The notes under the pieces are model-generated. The model did not search any database. It saw nothing but the letters and a program-made list of their open reading frames with translations, and was not told where the DNA came from. The position numbers were made by a program, and so were the translations under genes. A stretch of DNA of 29,505 nucleotides, taken from IMG/VR virus record IMGVR_UViG_3300035665_000182, positions 1 through 29,505 of that record; one strand, written 5' to 3'. Source of the DNA: a virus. Numbering within the stretch: the stretch's first letter is position 1; every line of letters begins with the position of its first letter. Shown here piece after piece: positions 1-5,951 of the stretch.

Positions 1-117
1 CGCCTCGAGCACCTTGCCGATGTCGGGCTCAAACGTCGCGTGGTCGGCAGCCTCGCGAGCCATTCGCTTGCGGAACTCGTCGATCGACTCAAAGTCGCGT
101 CGGAATGTGTCCTTCAT
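1..117 (-). CDS. Hypothetical protein, partial (runs off window start)
   Basis: The first 39 codons of a gene that continues beyond the left edge. The ATG is preceded by a near-perfect Shine-Dalgarno, AAGGAGGTGAG, five to six bases upstream. The visible N-terminus (MKDTFRRDFESIDEF) is charged and probably helical; I do not recognise a family. It is the last visible gene of the early operon that carries the SSB-like and Sak4-like genes. The ribosome site could pair (CACCTC with GAGGTG, 6 bp, loop about 18) with sequence just upstream, so translation might be structure-controlled, but this is weak. Confidence 0.55.
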   Translation of the reverse strand, partial: MKDTFRRDFESIDEFRKRMAREAADHATFEPDIGKVLEA

Positions 118-166
118 CTCTCACCTCCTTGTGTATTGGCCCCGTGAGGTGGGGCAGCCCGCGAAG

Positions 167-334
167 TCAACCGGCGGCTGGAGGCTTGGGTTGCCGACCC
201 TTCGCTGCGGTGGTGGGTTTCGCTACTCCCGCGGAGCGTCCGCCGCGTCGCGATGATCGACGCGTCTGGCCATGCGGCTGGGCATCTGTTCGTTTCTGCT
301 TCAGGCCACGCCATCCAACGTCGTGCCACGCCAT
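167..334 (-). CDS. Small basic protein, 55 aa
   Basis: An ORF too short for many filters that fills most of the gap between the SSB-like gene and the partial gene at the window edge. The ATG lies 9 bases after AGGAG and 19 bases after the upstream stop. The product is rich in Arg, Lys, Gly and Ala (for example TRRSSRRGGRS), probably disordered and nucleic-acid binding by charge only. No family is recognised. A competing frame (114-329, GTG start) overlaps it; I prefer this one for its ribosome site. Spurious origin is possible. Confidence 0.42.
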   Translation of the reverse strand: MAWHDVGWRGLKQKRTDAQPHGQTRRSSRRGGRSAGVAKPTTAAKGRQPKPPAAG

Positions 335-353
335 CGGTGTGTTCTCCTGTTGA

Positions 354-842
354 TCAGAACGGGATTTCGTCATCGGGCACGCTCGCCATCACCGCCCGCC
401 TGGTCGCGGCCGTCGGGCTCGCCGCTCGTGCCGCCTTCGGCGTTGCGACCGCCGGCACGTACTTCTTCACGACCGCACTCACCTTGCCGACCTTGCTGGT
501 GTAGTGCGTGATCTCGACCGTCACCTTCTGCCCCACGAGCTCGTCGGGCACGAGGTCTAGAGCGTCTCCTGCCGGCACGATCGCGAGCGCGGCGGCGAAC
601 TGCCGAGCCCGCCACGCGAGGTGCTGCGGGATGTCGTCGAAAATAAATTTGTGCCCGCCGTCGGTGCCTAAGCGGAGCTTCAGGCAAAGCCCCTCGGGGT
701 TCTCGTCGGATCGCTTGTATTCGTTCGGGCCTTCCTCGGCATGAACGATCGTCAGCACGTGCGTGCCGGGCGGCACGAGCGGGCGTTCCGCCGTCTCGAC
801 CGGGGCAGGGGCGTTGTCATCTTGGGTCATATCGAATCTCAT
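354..842 (-). CDS. Putative single-stranded DNA-binding protein (DUF669-like) with acidic SSB-type tail
   Basis: A 162-residue protein ending in DDEIPF, the acidic-aromatic C-terminal tip typical of bacterial and phage SSBs that recruits replication partners. The middle (about residues 20-115) is a beta-rich domain of the type found in small phage proteins encoded next to recombination ATPases, followed by an Ala-rich, basic linker. In the family such proteins coat single-stranded DNA in phage replication or recombination. ATG at 842 follows CCAGGAG with 8-base spacing; a second in-frame ATG four codons later has no better site. It lies 27 bases downstream of the Sak4-like ATPase, the pairing expected of a single-strand annealing system. 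The tail is direct evidence; the OB-fold assignment is inference. Confidence 0.65.
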   Translation of the reverse strand: MRFDMTQDDNAPAPVETAERPLVPPGTHVLTIVHAEEGPNEYKRSDENPEGLCLKLRLGTDGGHKFIFDDIPQHLAWRARQFAAALAIVPAGDALDLVPDELVGQKVTVEITHYTSKVGKVSAVVKKYVPAVATPKAARAASPTAATRRAVMASVPDDEIPF

Positions 843-869
843 GGGTCTTTCTCCTGGGGTGGGGTTGGT

Positions 870-1775
870 CTACTTGTCGGACACTGCCGCCGGCTCGATC
901 TCGTCGTGCCTGGCGTTGACTTCGTCGGTGAGCGCCGACCACTCGTTGCCGTCGATCTTGCCCTCGCTGACAAGGGCATCGAGCCGGTCGGTGATCGCTC
1001 CCAACTTCTTCACGCTGCTCGCCGCCGCGATGGTTTCGCGGATCTTCTCGACGAGCGGCGATGCCGTAGGCGTCGGCTCGATCGCGGTTCCGCCGGCGAG
1101 CCAGTCGGCAAACGCCTTGCCGGTCTCAACAGTGATGGGCTTCGGGTCGGCGGAGAAGATGCCGGTGCGATCCTTCGACGCGACGGCGAAGTGCCCGTCG
1201 TGCACGATGTCGAGACACGTCGTGAACTCGTATTCGGCACCGTCCCTCGACTCCAAACGCATCCCGAGCTTCACGACCTTTTTCCGGCCGCCATCGTCGA
1301 TCTGCGCCGTTTCGGTCTTGGATCGCCCGGTCGCGATAATGTGAGCCGAAGAACGCAGCATCCGGTCGATGAACGAGCGGTGACGCGGCGTCAGTTCGCT
1401 CCAGGCACTCCACGTGTTGCCCTTGAACTTTGCTCGGGCGATTTCATCCACGAGCTCGAGGCAGCCGCCCTTGCCGTTCCACTCGTGAGAGATCGAGTCG
1501 ATGATGATGCAGTCGGCTCCGGCGGCCTCCGCTGCGTCGATCGCCTCGATGTACGCTTCGGGAGTAAACGGCGGCGCGAGGTCAATCACGTCGAAGTCGT
1601 GCAGCCGGTCATAGAGATCGCTCGAACCCTGTTCAGTGTCGATGACGATCGTCCGCTTTGAGCCGAGCCCCTTCGCCACCAGCAGCCCGCCGTAGGTCTT
1701 TCCGCTGCCGCTAGGCCCGGTGAGTAGAAGCCGTAGTTTCGTGGCGCTGCGTTTCGCCTTTCTAATCTGAACCAT
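870..1775 (-). CDS. Sak4-like RecA-fold ATPase (AAA_24), phage recombination
   Basis: A 301-residue P-loop ATPase with Walker A GPSGSGKT at residues 20-27 and a Walker B-type strand ending CIIID at about 89-93. It starts with the basic N-terminus common to Sak4-like (PF13479) phage proteins. These are short RecA-like proteins that act in single-strand annealing and homologous recombination on phage DNA, usually with a phage SSB. The region after residue 210 (Pro/Thr linker then helices) resembles a C-terminal accessory domain rather than the ATPase core. The downstream SSB-like gene supports the assignment. Start at ATG 1775; the antisense ORFs over this gene are shadows. Confidence 0.8.
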   Translation of the reverse strand: MVQIRKAKRSATKLRLLLTGPSGSGKTYGGLLVAKGLGSKRTIVIDTEQGSSDLYDRLHDFDVIDLAPPFTPEAYIEAIDAAEAAGADCIIIDSISHEWNGKGGCLELVDEIARAKFKGNTWSAWSELTPRHRSFIDRMLRSSAHIIATGRSKTETAQIDDGGRKKVVKLGMRLESRDGAEYEFTTCLDIVHDGHFAVASKDRTGIFSADPKPITVETGKAFADWLAGGTAIEPTPTASPLVEKIRETIAAASSVKKLGAITDRLDALVSEGKIDGNEWSALTDEVNARHDEIEPAAVSDK

Positions 1776-1890
1776 GGTCGAATCCCTTTCGTTTTCTGTC
1801 GTTCCGTTCTGGAAAAGCCGCTTCCCGATCCATCAGTCCGCGGCACGATGCGTCCTTGCGTTCGGCGGCTCCGCCGCCTCTCCTGTTGAG
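1776..1890 (-). other. Intergenic spacer with a small perfect hairpin
   Basis: A 115-base gap between two early genes. It holds one perfect hairpin, GGCGGC-TCC-GCCGCC at 1864-1878, right after the upstream stop codon on the minus strand. There is no T-run, so it is not a convincing intrinsic terminator; RNA stabilisation or attenuation is possible. No gene or promoter is convincing. Confidence 0.3.
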
Positions 1891-2175
1891 TTAGAAGGGC
1901 CGGAAACTGTCGATGTGGGCGGCGATCACTTCCTGCCCGCCGCCGATCAAGTGGCAGCGGACGAGGTAAAAGTCACCGTCCTGTGCCTCGATCACGTATC
2001 CGCGGCGGGGCTCGCCGAGTTCGTCAGTGAACTCCACGTAGTCGCCGACCGCGTGGGTGTCGATGAGGCGACCGGCTCGCATCGTCGTGGTCGGCGGAGT
2101 CAGCGGGCGGCCGTAGGTTTCATTCATCGCCGCGGCGGCAGCGGCGTATTCGGCGGCGTGGGGATCGCAGATCAT
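1891..2175 (-). CDS. Hypothetical protein, 94 aa
   Basis: First gene downstream of the 2.3-kb promoter-like site. The ATG lies 8 bases after AAGGAG. The product has an Ala-rich helical N-terminus (residues 8-17) and, from about residue 40, a short beta domain (DYVEFTDELGEPRRGYVIEA) whose pattern of alternating hydrophobics resembles a small SH3/Tudor-like barrel. No family is named. It precedes the Sak4-like ATPase, so an early role is likely by position only. Confidence 0.6.
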   Translation of the reverse strand: MICDPHAAEYAAAAAAMNETYGRPLTPPTTTMRAGRLIDTHAVGDYVEFTDELGEPRRGYVIEAQDGDFYLVRCHLIGGGQEVIAAHIDSFRPF

Positions 2176-2285
2176 CGGGGGGCTCCTTTTTGGGTAGGGA
2201 ACAAAGGTTCAGGTAGTGTGGGACGGGAATGTATCGAGCGTTCAAACGGTGTCAAGCAGGGGTCCGAGAAGTTGTCGCGGGCGGT

Positions 2286-2315
2286 ACGATACGCCCGATG
2301 TCGGTAGGTTGTCAA
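2286..2315 (-). promoter_or_regulatory. Early promoter B with operator-like box
   Basis: Reading the minus strand: a perfect -35 TTGACA (2310-2315), an 18-base spacer, and a -10-like TATCGT (2286-2291). Inside the spacer is CCGACATCGG (2295-2304, one mismatch from a perfect palindrome), preceded by CCTA. The same box occurs at two other minus-strand sites in this window (about 3.61 and 4.02 kb). It would drive the operon 2175 to 1. The TGA of the small gene 2312-2455 is inside the -35. Confidence 0.6.
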
Positions 2316-2455
2316 GCAAGAAAAAAGCCGATGAAGCGGATGCAGGAATCCACGGCGGCGGCGACGTTCTGGGCGAGCTCTGTGTCACTGCCGAGTTCCT
2401 GCCCGACGCGGACCCAGGTCAGCACTTCAAGCAGGCGGTTCCATGTGCGTTTCAT
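2312..2455 (-). CDS. Small hypothetical protein, 47 aa
   Basis: A short gene below usual length limits. ATG is preceded by AAAGGA at 8 bases, and the frame is open to a TGA that overlaps the promoter B -35. The product begins MKRTWNRLLEVLTWVRVGQE and ends with a hydrophobic stretch (CIRFIGFFLA), suggesting an amphipathic or membrane-associated helix. It follows the Prim-Pol gene by 12 bases, so it is probably co-transcribed with it. Function unknown. Confidence 0.5.
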   Translation of the reverse strand: MKRTWNRLLEVLTWVRVGQELGSDTELAQNVAAAVDSCIRFIGFFLA

Positions 2456-2467
2456 CGTGAAGTCCTT

Positions 2468-2956
2468 TCAGGCGAGGCCCAACGTGGGCAGGGTGATCGT
2501 GGCGGGGCCGATCTGCTGCGGGCTCACAAGCCACGTGTAGGCCCGCCCGCTCGGGTGCAGGCTCGGCGGCAGCACGCTCTGGGCAGGCTTGCCACCGATG
2601 CGGATCTCGGCTCCGCCGATTTTCTTCCAACCCCACGGCGGCAGCGGACCTTCCAGACGAAACAGCCGGTGCTCGCCGCGACCGCTGGCCCACGTCGGCG
2701 TCTCAATGTCGAGGAGCCCCAGGCGGGCGAGGTGGTCGCGGCCCGCCTCATCGTCGAACTCCACGTCGATGATGTTCGACGAACCGCAGAGCAGCCCGAT
2801 GTTGTAGCCCTCGTGCAGCCAACCAGCGATCACGTCGGCGATCGTGGTGGCGAGTGTGTTCCAGGCGTTGCCGAGCGGTCGCTTGTCGTGCTTTGCCACC
2901 CGGACTACGGCCGCGCCGTGCTCGAGCAGTGCCGTCATGTCGTGATCCAGTGTCAT
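2468..2956 (-). CDS. Stand-alone bifunctional DNA primase/polymerase (Prim-Pol) domain protein
   Basis: A 162-residue protein matching the Prim-Pol N-terminal family (PF09250) of archaeo-eukaryotic-type primases. Seen: RVAKHDKRPL near the N-terminus, the acidic motif IIDVEFDD (D64, E66), and PPSLHPSG with the S-x-H triad (S132, H134) that contributes to the active site. The family makes primers and can extend DNA during replication of phages and plasmids. Usually the domain is fused to a helicase or C-terminal primase segment; here it ends right after the core, so a separate helicase would be needed. ATG 2956 is chosen over an upstream in-frame start because AGGAG sits 8 to 9 bases before it. 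It lies between two orphan genes of the early operon. Confidence 0.78.
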   Translation of the reverse strand: MTLDHDMTALLEHGAAVVRVAKHDKRPLGNAWNTLATTIADVIAGWLHEGYNIGLLCGSSNIIDVEFDDEAGRDHLARLGLLDIETPTWASGRGEHRLFRLEGPLPPWGWKKIGGAEIRIGGKPAQSVLPPSLHPSGRAYTWLVSPQQIGPATITLPTLGLA

Positions 2957-2976
2957 CGTCGGTTCTCCTGTGTGTG

Positions 2977-3017
2977 AAAATGCCACCCGTTTCGCGGCTG
3001 TCGGCTGGCCGGGTGGC
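2977..3017 (-). terminator. Candidate attenuator/terminator upstream of Prim-Pol
   Basis: On the minus strand GCCACCCG (3010-3017) pairs with CGGGTGGC (2982-2989) across a 20-base loop, followed by ATTTT. The long loop and short T-run make it weak. It lies between the 65-residue gene and the Prim-Pol gene, so partial termination could lower primase expression. Confidence 0.35.
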
Positions 3018-3034
3018 CCCACCGTGATCGGTTG

Positions 3035-3232
3035 TCAGACTGCGGCTTCAAGGGCTTGGCAGAGGGCAATGAACTTGCCCGACTGCATGCGGGCTTCGGC
3101 GATCTTCATGCAGGCATCGAACACCGTGTCGGCTTCGGGGCGGAAGTCATTCATCAGCCCGCACATCACATCGGTGATCTGCTCGTCCGAGAGCTCTTCG
3201 ATCCGGGCGGTGAGGGTTGCGGTGGCGTTCAT
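3035..3232 (-). CDS. Hypothetical protein, 65 aa
   Basis: A small acidic, helical protein (starts MNATATLTARIEELSDEQI). I take the ATG at 3232, preceded by CAGGAAC at about 8 bases, rather than an upstream in-frame start which would give an Arg-rich, non-protein-like extension. The N-terminal MNA and the position resemble the upstream 83-residue gene (MNANKIT), with which it forms the operon of promoter A. No known family. Confidence 0.6.
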   Translation of the reverse strand: MNATATLTARIEELSDEQITDVMCGLMNDFRPEADTVFDACMKIAEARMQSGKFIALCQALEAAV

Positions 3233-3299
3233 CGTTTGTGTTCCTGTTGTTTGTGGTCGCGTTGCCCGCCGGCCCTGGTGCCGGCGGGCGAGTGGTCGG

Positions 3300-3551
3300 T
3301 CAGGCAGCCCGGTACGCCGCGACAAACTCGTCGAACAGGTCAGCGGCCTCGCTAAAGAGAACGCAGGTCCGCTGGTAGCCCGCCCGACCGTGGCGGCTGG
3401 AAGCCTCTCGGCTGTACTCGATCACGACCGTCCAACTCTTGACGATCCGCTCCATCCCTCCGATGACCCTGCGGTCAGTCGCGTTCTCGACGAGCTTGAC
3501 GACCTTGTCGGCAAAGGTCTCGGTCGTCAGGGTGATTTTGTTGGCGTTCAT
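3300..3551 (-). CDS. Hypothetical protein, 83 aa, first gene of promoter A operon
   Basis: Begins at ATG 3551, which follows GAGGAG at 7 to 8 bases; the longer in-frame start at 3644 would lie upstream of the strong promoter A and is rejected. The product (MNANKITLTTETFADKVVKL...) looks like a small alpha/beta protein with basic residues in its centre (SREASSRHGRAGY). No family is recognised. As the first gene behind a strong promoter it is expected to be made early. Confidence 0.62.
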   Translation of the reverse strand: MNANKITLTTETFADKVVKLVENATDRRVIGGMERIVKSWTVVIEYSREASSRHGRAGYQRTCVLFSEAADLFDEFVAAYRAA

Positions 3552-3602
3552 CGTTTCGTCTCCTCGTGTTTGCCGCGGCTCACTCGTCCGCGTCACATCA
3601 GC

Positions 3603-3631
3603 ATAATACCGATATCGGTAGGATGAGTCAA
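3603..3631 (-). promoter_or_regulatory. Early promoter A with perfect palindromic operator
   Basis: On the minus strand: -35 TTGACT (3626-3631), exactly 17 bases, then -10 TATTAT (3603-3608), the best sigma-70-type promoter in the window. The perfect 14-base palindrome TACCGATATCGGTA (3607-3620) sits in the spacer and touches the -10. A protein bound there would exclude RNA polymerase. Predicted start about 3596, leaving a leader of about 45 bases before the gene at 3551. Confidence 0.75.
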
Positions 3632-3642
3632 GGGGCATGAGC

Positions 3643-3670
3643 AAAAATCCGCAAAACTGCGTTTTCGCGG
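3643..3670 (-). terminator. Intrinsic terminator after the HTH gene
   Basis: On the minus strand CCGCGAAAAC (3661-3670), loop GCA, GTTTTGCGG (3649-3657), followed by ATTTTTGC. One unpaired G interrupts the stem. It lies 56 bases past the HTH gene stop and just before promoter A, so it would insulate the two early units. Confidence 0.6.
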
Positions 3671-3725
3671 GGAAAAGCCTAGTTCCCGGTCGAGGTGGAC
3701 ACTTGGGAACGTGAGAAAACAGGGG

Positions 3726-3992
3726 TCAATCGTCGGGCTGAAAGCCCCCTGGAGCCGGTCCCGGCAGCGTTCCGGCACGTCTGGCCCGCTCCCGGGCCTT
3801 CGCCAAGGCTTTCACTTGCTCCAGATCGAGCACTAGGGCACGAGCCCCAAGCCGGCTAGACCACAAGAGCGGCGATTCGCCCTTCTTCGGCGACCGGCAC
3901 AACTGCCGAACCCTGCCCATGGTGCAGTCGAGGATCTCGGCTGCCTCCCGGCAGGAGCACAAAGTGCGGTTCGGCTGTGGTTTCAGGGCCAT
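3726..3992 (-). CDS. Small helix-turn-helix protein, excisionase/MerR-type
   Basis: An 88-residue protein with an N-terminal winged-helix-like segment: CSCREAAEILDCTMGRVRQL (residues 12-31) fits the helix-turn-helix of excisionase and MerR-like HTH_17 proteins, followed by a wing-like stretch and LVLDLEQVKALAKARERA. Such proteins bend att DNA with the integrase (Xis) or regulate early promoters. ATG 3992 has GGAGG 7 bases upstream; an ATG two codons earlier (3998) is too close to that site but coincides with the start predicted from promoter C. The gene is divergent from the integrase, as expected for xis or a regulator. It is a candidate binder of the shared early operator, but this is inference. 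Confidence 0.68.
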   Translation of the reverse strand: MALKPQPNRTLCSCREAAEILDCTMGRVRQLCRSPKKGESPLLWSSRLGARALVLDLEQVKALAKARERARRAGTLPGPAPGGFQPDD

Positions 3993-4005
3993 AATCATGC
4001 CTCCA

Positions 4006-4033
4006 ATCCTACCGACAGCGATAGGGAAGTCAA
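4006..4033 (-). promoter_or_regulatory. Early promoter C, operator variant, upstream of HTH gene
   Basis: On the minus strand TTGACT (4028-4033), 16 bases, TAGGAT (4006-4011). The spacer holds CCTATCGCTGTCGG (4012-4025), a variant of the box in promoters A and B, followed by the same TAGGAT that follows the plus-strand box of promoter A in part. A start 6 to 8 bases after the -10 would fall on ATG 3998, so the mRNA would be leaderless or nearly so. Confidence 0.5.
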
Positions 4034-4105
4034 ACGATCCGCCCATCCGGGCTATCCCGGTAAAATGGGCTGACCGTCTACTATTAGCGGAGGGCATGGG
4101 GGCGG

Positions 4106-4136
4106 TTGACAGCCGTACACTGCCTTCGTGTACACT
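4106..4136 (+). promoter_or_regulatory. Integrase promoter
   Basis: Plus-strand perfect -35 TTGACA (4106-4111), 19-base spacer, -10-like TACACT (4131-4136). The spacing is long. GTACACT occurs twice within the site (4115-4121 and 4130-4136), perhaps a regulator site. Transcription from here excludes a GTG start at 4128. Confidence 0.45.
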
Positions 4137-4157
4137 ACAGAAAGGACAGAAAAGACC

Positions 4158-5090
4158 ATGGAACTACAGAATCTACTCACAGAACGGTACGCGATCCTGC
4201 ACAATCTCTGCGGTCGGTCGGTCATCCTCTTCACTCACTCCATCGACCGTCTCTCGGATTTTCTTGGGCGACCCGCTCAGGTGTCCGATTTGGACGATCT
4301 TACCGTCAGCCGCTTCGTCCGGTGGCGGGCGGTCACGCCGCACAGGGGCAGGATCGCAGCCCCGGCAACCGTCCGAAAGGATCTCGCCCAGTTGGTCAGC
4401 CTATGGAATCACGCCGCCAAGAAACGCATGCCCGGTGCGAACGGCGATCCGCTGGAGTTCCCAGATCTGCCCAGGAACCTCATACGCGTGCCCACGAGGC
4501 CGCCACGCGGCTACACGTCAGACGAGGTGGCTGCCATCGTCCGAGAGGCTAGGAAGCGTTCTAGGCCAATCGGGCATGCTAAGGGGGCTTGGTTCTGGGA
4601 AACCCTCGTGCTCGCCGCCTGGTTCACGGGCGAGCGGATCGGCGGGCTGTTGCGGGTTCGCTGGTCGGAGGTTGATCTGGAGGCGGGGGCGATCACGTTT
4701 CTGGGCGAAACCCGGAAGGGCGGCATCGAGACGATCAGCAGGGCGATTCCGGCAAGCCTCTGCGAGCTCCTGGCCCGCCACCGCCGGGCTCCGAACGATT
4801 ACGTGTGGCCGTGGCTGTCGCACCGCAAGAAGCAGGACACGATCTACCAATCGCTTCGCCTGCTCTGCGAAGACGCTCGGGTTCAACCGCGCGGGTTCCA
4901 TGCGATCCGCAAGGCATCCGGCTCCTACGTGGCAAAGGGGGGCGGCGACGCCACCGCCCATCTGTCGCACGCCGACAGCAAGACCACGCGGAAGCACTAC
5001 CTCGACGAGACGATCACAGGAAAGCAGTCGGCTCTCGACTACCTCCCGCCCTTGAACCTCGACGAAGACCCGCCCCGGAAGCCCCGGTGA
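4158..5090 (+). CDS. int: Tyrosine recombinase / phage integrase
   Basis: A 310-residue site-specific recombinase. The N-terminal part to about residue 110 resembles a core-binding (SAM-like) domain; the rest is the catalytic domain. Visible catalytic set (counted from ATG 4158): R160 in FTGERIGG, K187 in TRKGG, H248-x-x-R251 in FHAIRK, H271 in LSHADS and nucleophile Y281 in KHYLD. It is therefore likely active in inserting phage DNA at attB and, with an excision factor, removing it. I choose ATG over the GTG at 4128 because the latter lies within the likely -10. It is the only substantial plus-strand gene, divergent from the HTH gene and convergent with the late operon. An att core was not identified. 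Confidence 0.9.
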   Translation: MELQNLLTERYAILHNLCGRSVILFTHSIDRLSDFLGRPAQVSDLDDLTVSRFVRWRAVTPHRGRIAAPATVRKDLAQLVSLWNHAAKKRMPGANGDPLEFPDLPRNLIRVPTRPPRGYTSDEVAAIVREARKRSRPIGHAKGAWFWETLVLAAWFTGERIGGLLRVRWSEVDLEAGAITFLGETRKGGIETISRAIPASLCELLARHRRAPNDYVWPWLSHRKKQDTIYQSLRLLCEDARVQPRGFHAIRKASGSYVAKGGGDATAHLSHADSKTTRKHYLDETITGKQSALDYLPPLNLDEDPPRKPR

Positions 5091-5101
5091 CGGCAAGCGG
5101 C

Positions 5102-5143
5102 GAGCGGCGGCTCGGGGAAAGGGATAAAACCCGGCCGCCGCTC
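5102..5143. terminator. Candidate bidirectional terminator between convergent genes
   Basis: GAGCGGCGGCTCGGG (5102-5116) pairs with CCCGGCCGCCGCTC (5130-5143) with a single bulged T and a loop of about 13 bases: a stem of roughly 14 pairs. It starts 12 bases after the integrase stop and reaches the stop codon of the opposing gene. No strong T-run follows on either side, so it may act as a convergent barrier rather than a textbook terminator. Confidence 0.5.
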
Positions 5144-5361
5144 TAGCCGCCGCCCGGCTCCGGTTGAATGATGTTCTCCCGCGCCGCGATGATCGCCAGC
5201 AACCGCTCCCGCTCCTCGAGGAGCCGCCCGATCATGCGGGCCGCGGTGCCGTTGGTCGCGGTCCAGGCGTTCGCCGGCCCGTAGCGTCCGACGAAGAGCC
5301 ACGCCTCCTGGGCTTCGTCTTCGGAGTAGGGCACGCGAGGTTCAGTCTGCGATCCATTCAT
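5143..5361 (-). CDS. Hypothetical protein, 72 aa (end of late operon)
   Basis: A small protein with an acidic, aromatic first half (YSEDEAQEAWLFVGRYG) and a helical second half (MIGRLLEERERLLAIIAA), which could form a short coiled coil. The ATG overlaps the end of the preceding membrane-protein gene by 20 bases, suggesting translational coupling. No family is recognised. It is the last gene of the leftward late operon, ending at the hairpin facing the integrase. Confidence 0.6.
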   Translation of the reverse strand: MNGSQTEPRVPYSEDEAQEAWLFVGRYGPANAWTATNGTAARMIGRLLEERERLLAIIAARENIIQPEPGGG

Positions 5362-5464
5362 CAGCCTTATCTCCTACCCACTCGGCAGCGAACATGAGCA
5401 ACTGTGCCGGAATGGCGATCGCAGCCGCGACGATCGTCAGCGTCCAAGCTATCGCGTCACGCAC
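5342..5464 (-). CDS. Small single-span membrane protein, 40 aa
   Basis: A GTG-started ORF overlapping the upstream MazG-like gene (8 bases) and the downstream 72-residue gene (20 bases), the tight packing typical of genuine coupled phage genes. Residues 3-27 are almost uninterrupted hydrophobic (AIAWTLTIVAAAIAIPAQLL), enough for one membrane span, followed by an acidic tail (EWVGDKADEWIAD). Such proteins may be holins, superinfection factors or accessory membrane peptides. No lysis gene is evident nearby, so a holin-like role is only a possibility. Confidence 0.5.
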   Translation of the reverse strand: MRDAIAWTLTIVAAAIAIPAQLLMFAAEWVGDKADEWIAD

Positions 5465-5906
5465 GGCCCGCCTCCTGCATCTTCACGTAGCAGATCAGCG
5501 CCCAGTTGGCGGCATCGAGCAGGGCGTTCGTCGGATCGACCGGCTGCCCTTGCGCGTACTTCTGCATCCGCACCACGCAGTCGGAGAGGTCGCAGAGAGC
5601 CCGCCGCCACGGTTCGACGCCGCACTTCGCCGATGCCGTCACGTTCTCGAAGGCATCGTCGGCACCGCCGTACTGAGCAGTCTTCTCGTAGTGCAACGCC
5701 CGCAGTCGCTCCAGAGCAGCGAGCCACTCGACGCTGCCGGTGGCTGCCGTCTCCCGCAACAGCGAATCCCCGATCAGCGGCGGCGGCGAGTCTTCGTCCT
5801 GCGGATCGTACCACTGATCCGCCGATCGGCCCGCGGCGACGGCGGCGATCCTCGTCCCGACGGCTTGGCGGAGGGCTGCGTTGGCTTCCTCGAATGTCGT
5901 GGTCAT
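5457..5906 (-). CDS. MazG-like / DUF-type phage protein, possible nucleotide pyrophosphohydrolase fold
   Basis: A 149-residue protein whose second half (about residues 75-145) carries YGGADDAFENV, then a run of helices ending LLDAANWALICYVKM. That order (YGG..D.F.NV, amphipathic helices, D.ANYAL-type helix) recalls small phage proteins related to all-alpha NTP pyrophosphohydrolases, which trim nucleotide pools. The canonical metal-binding ExxE pairs are not obvious, so activity is uncertain. The N-terminal half is less conserved-looking. ATG 5906 follows AAAGGGA. It is coupled to the small membrane protein gene. Confidence 0.55.
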   Translation of the reverse strand: MTTTFEEANAALRQAVGTRIAAVAAGRSADQWYDPQDEDSPPPLIGDSLLRETAATGSVEWLAALERLRALHYEKTAQYGGADDAFENVTASAKCGVEPWRRALCDLSDCVVRMQKYAQGQPVDPTNALLDAANWALICYVKMQEAGRA

Positions 5907-5951
5907 CTTGTCCCTTTCTGGAAAGTGAAAAGCCGCAGTGTGCTTTGAGCG

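Noticed and set aside
114-329. Minus-strand GTG frame of 71 codons near the left edge
   Set aside because: It overlaps the partial gene start and lacks a spaced ribosome site; the 55-codon frame at 167-334 has AGGAG.
741-1661. Plus-strand ORF of 306 codons opposite the Sak4-like gene
   Set aside because: The minus-strand frame has Walker A and B motifs; this frame is composition-driven.
4128-4157. GTG start extending the integrase by ten codons
   Set aside because: It overlaps the likely -10 of the integrase promoter, and no ribosome site precedes it.
5091-5142. attP core next to the integrase
   Set aside because: The visible structure is a GC-rich hairpin better explained as a terminator; no host att sequence is available for comparison.
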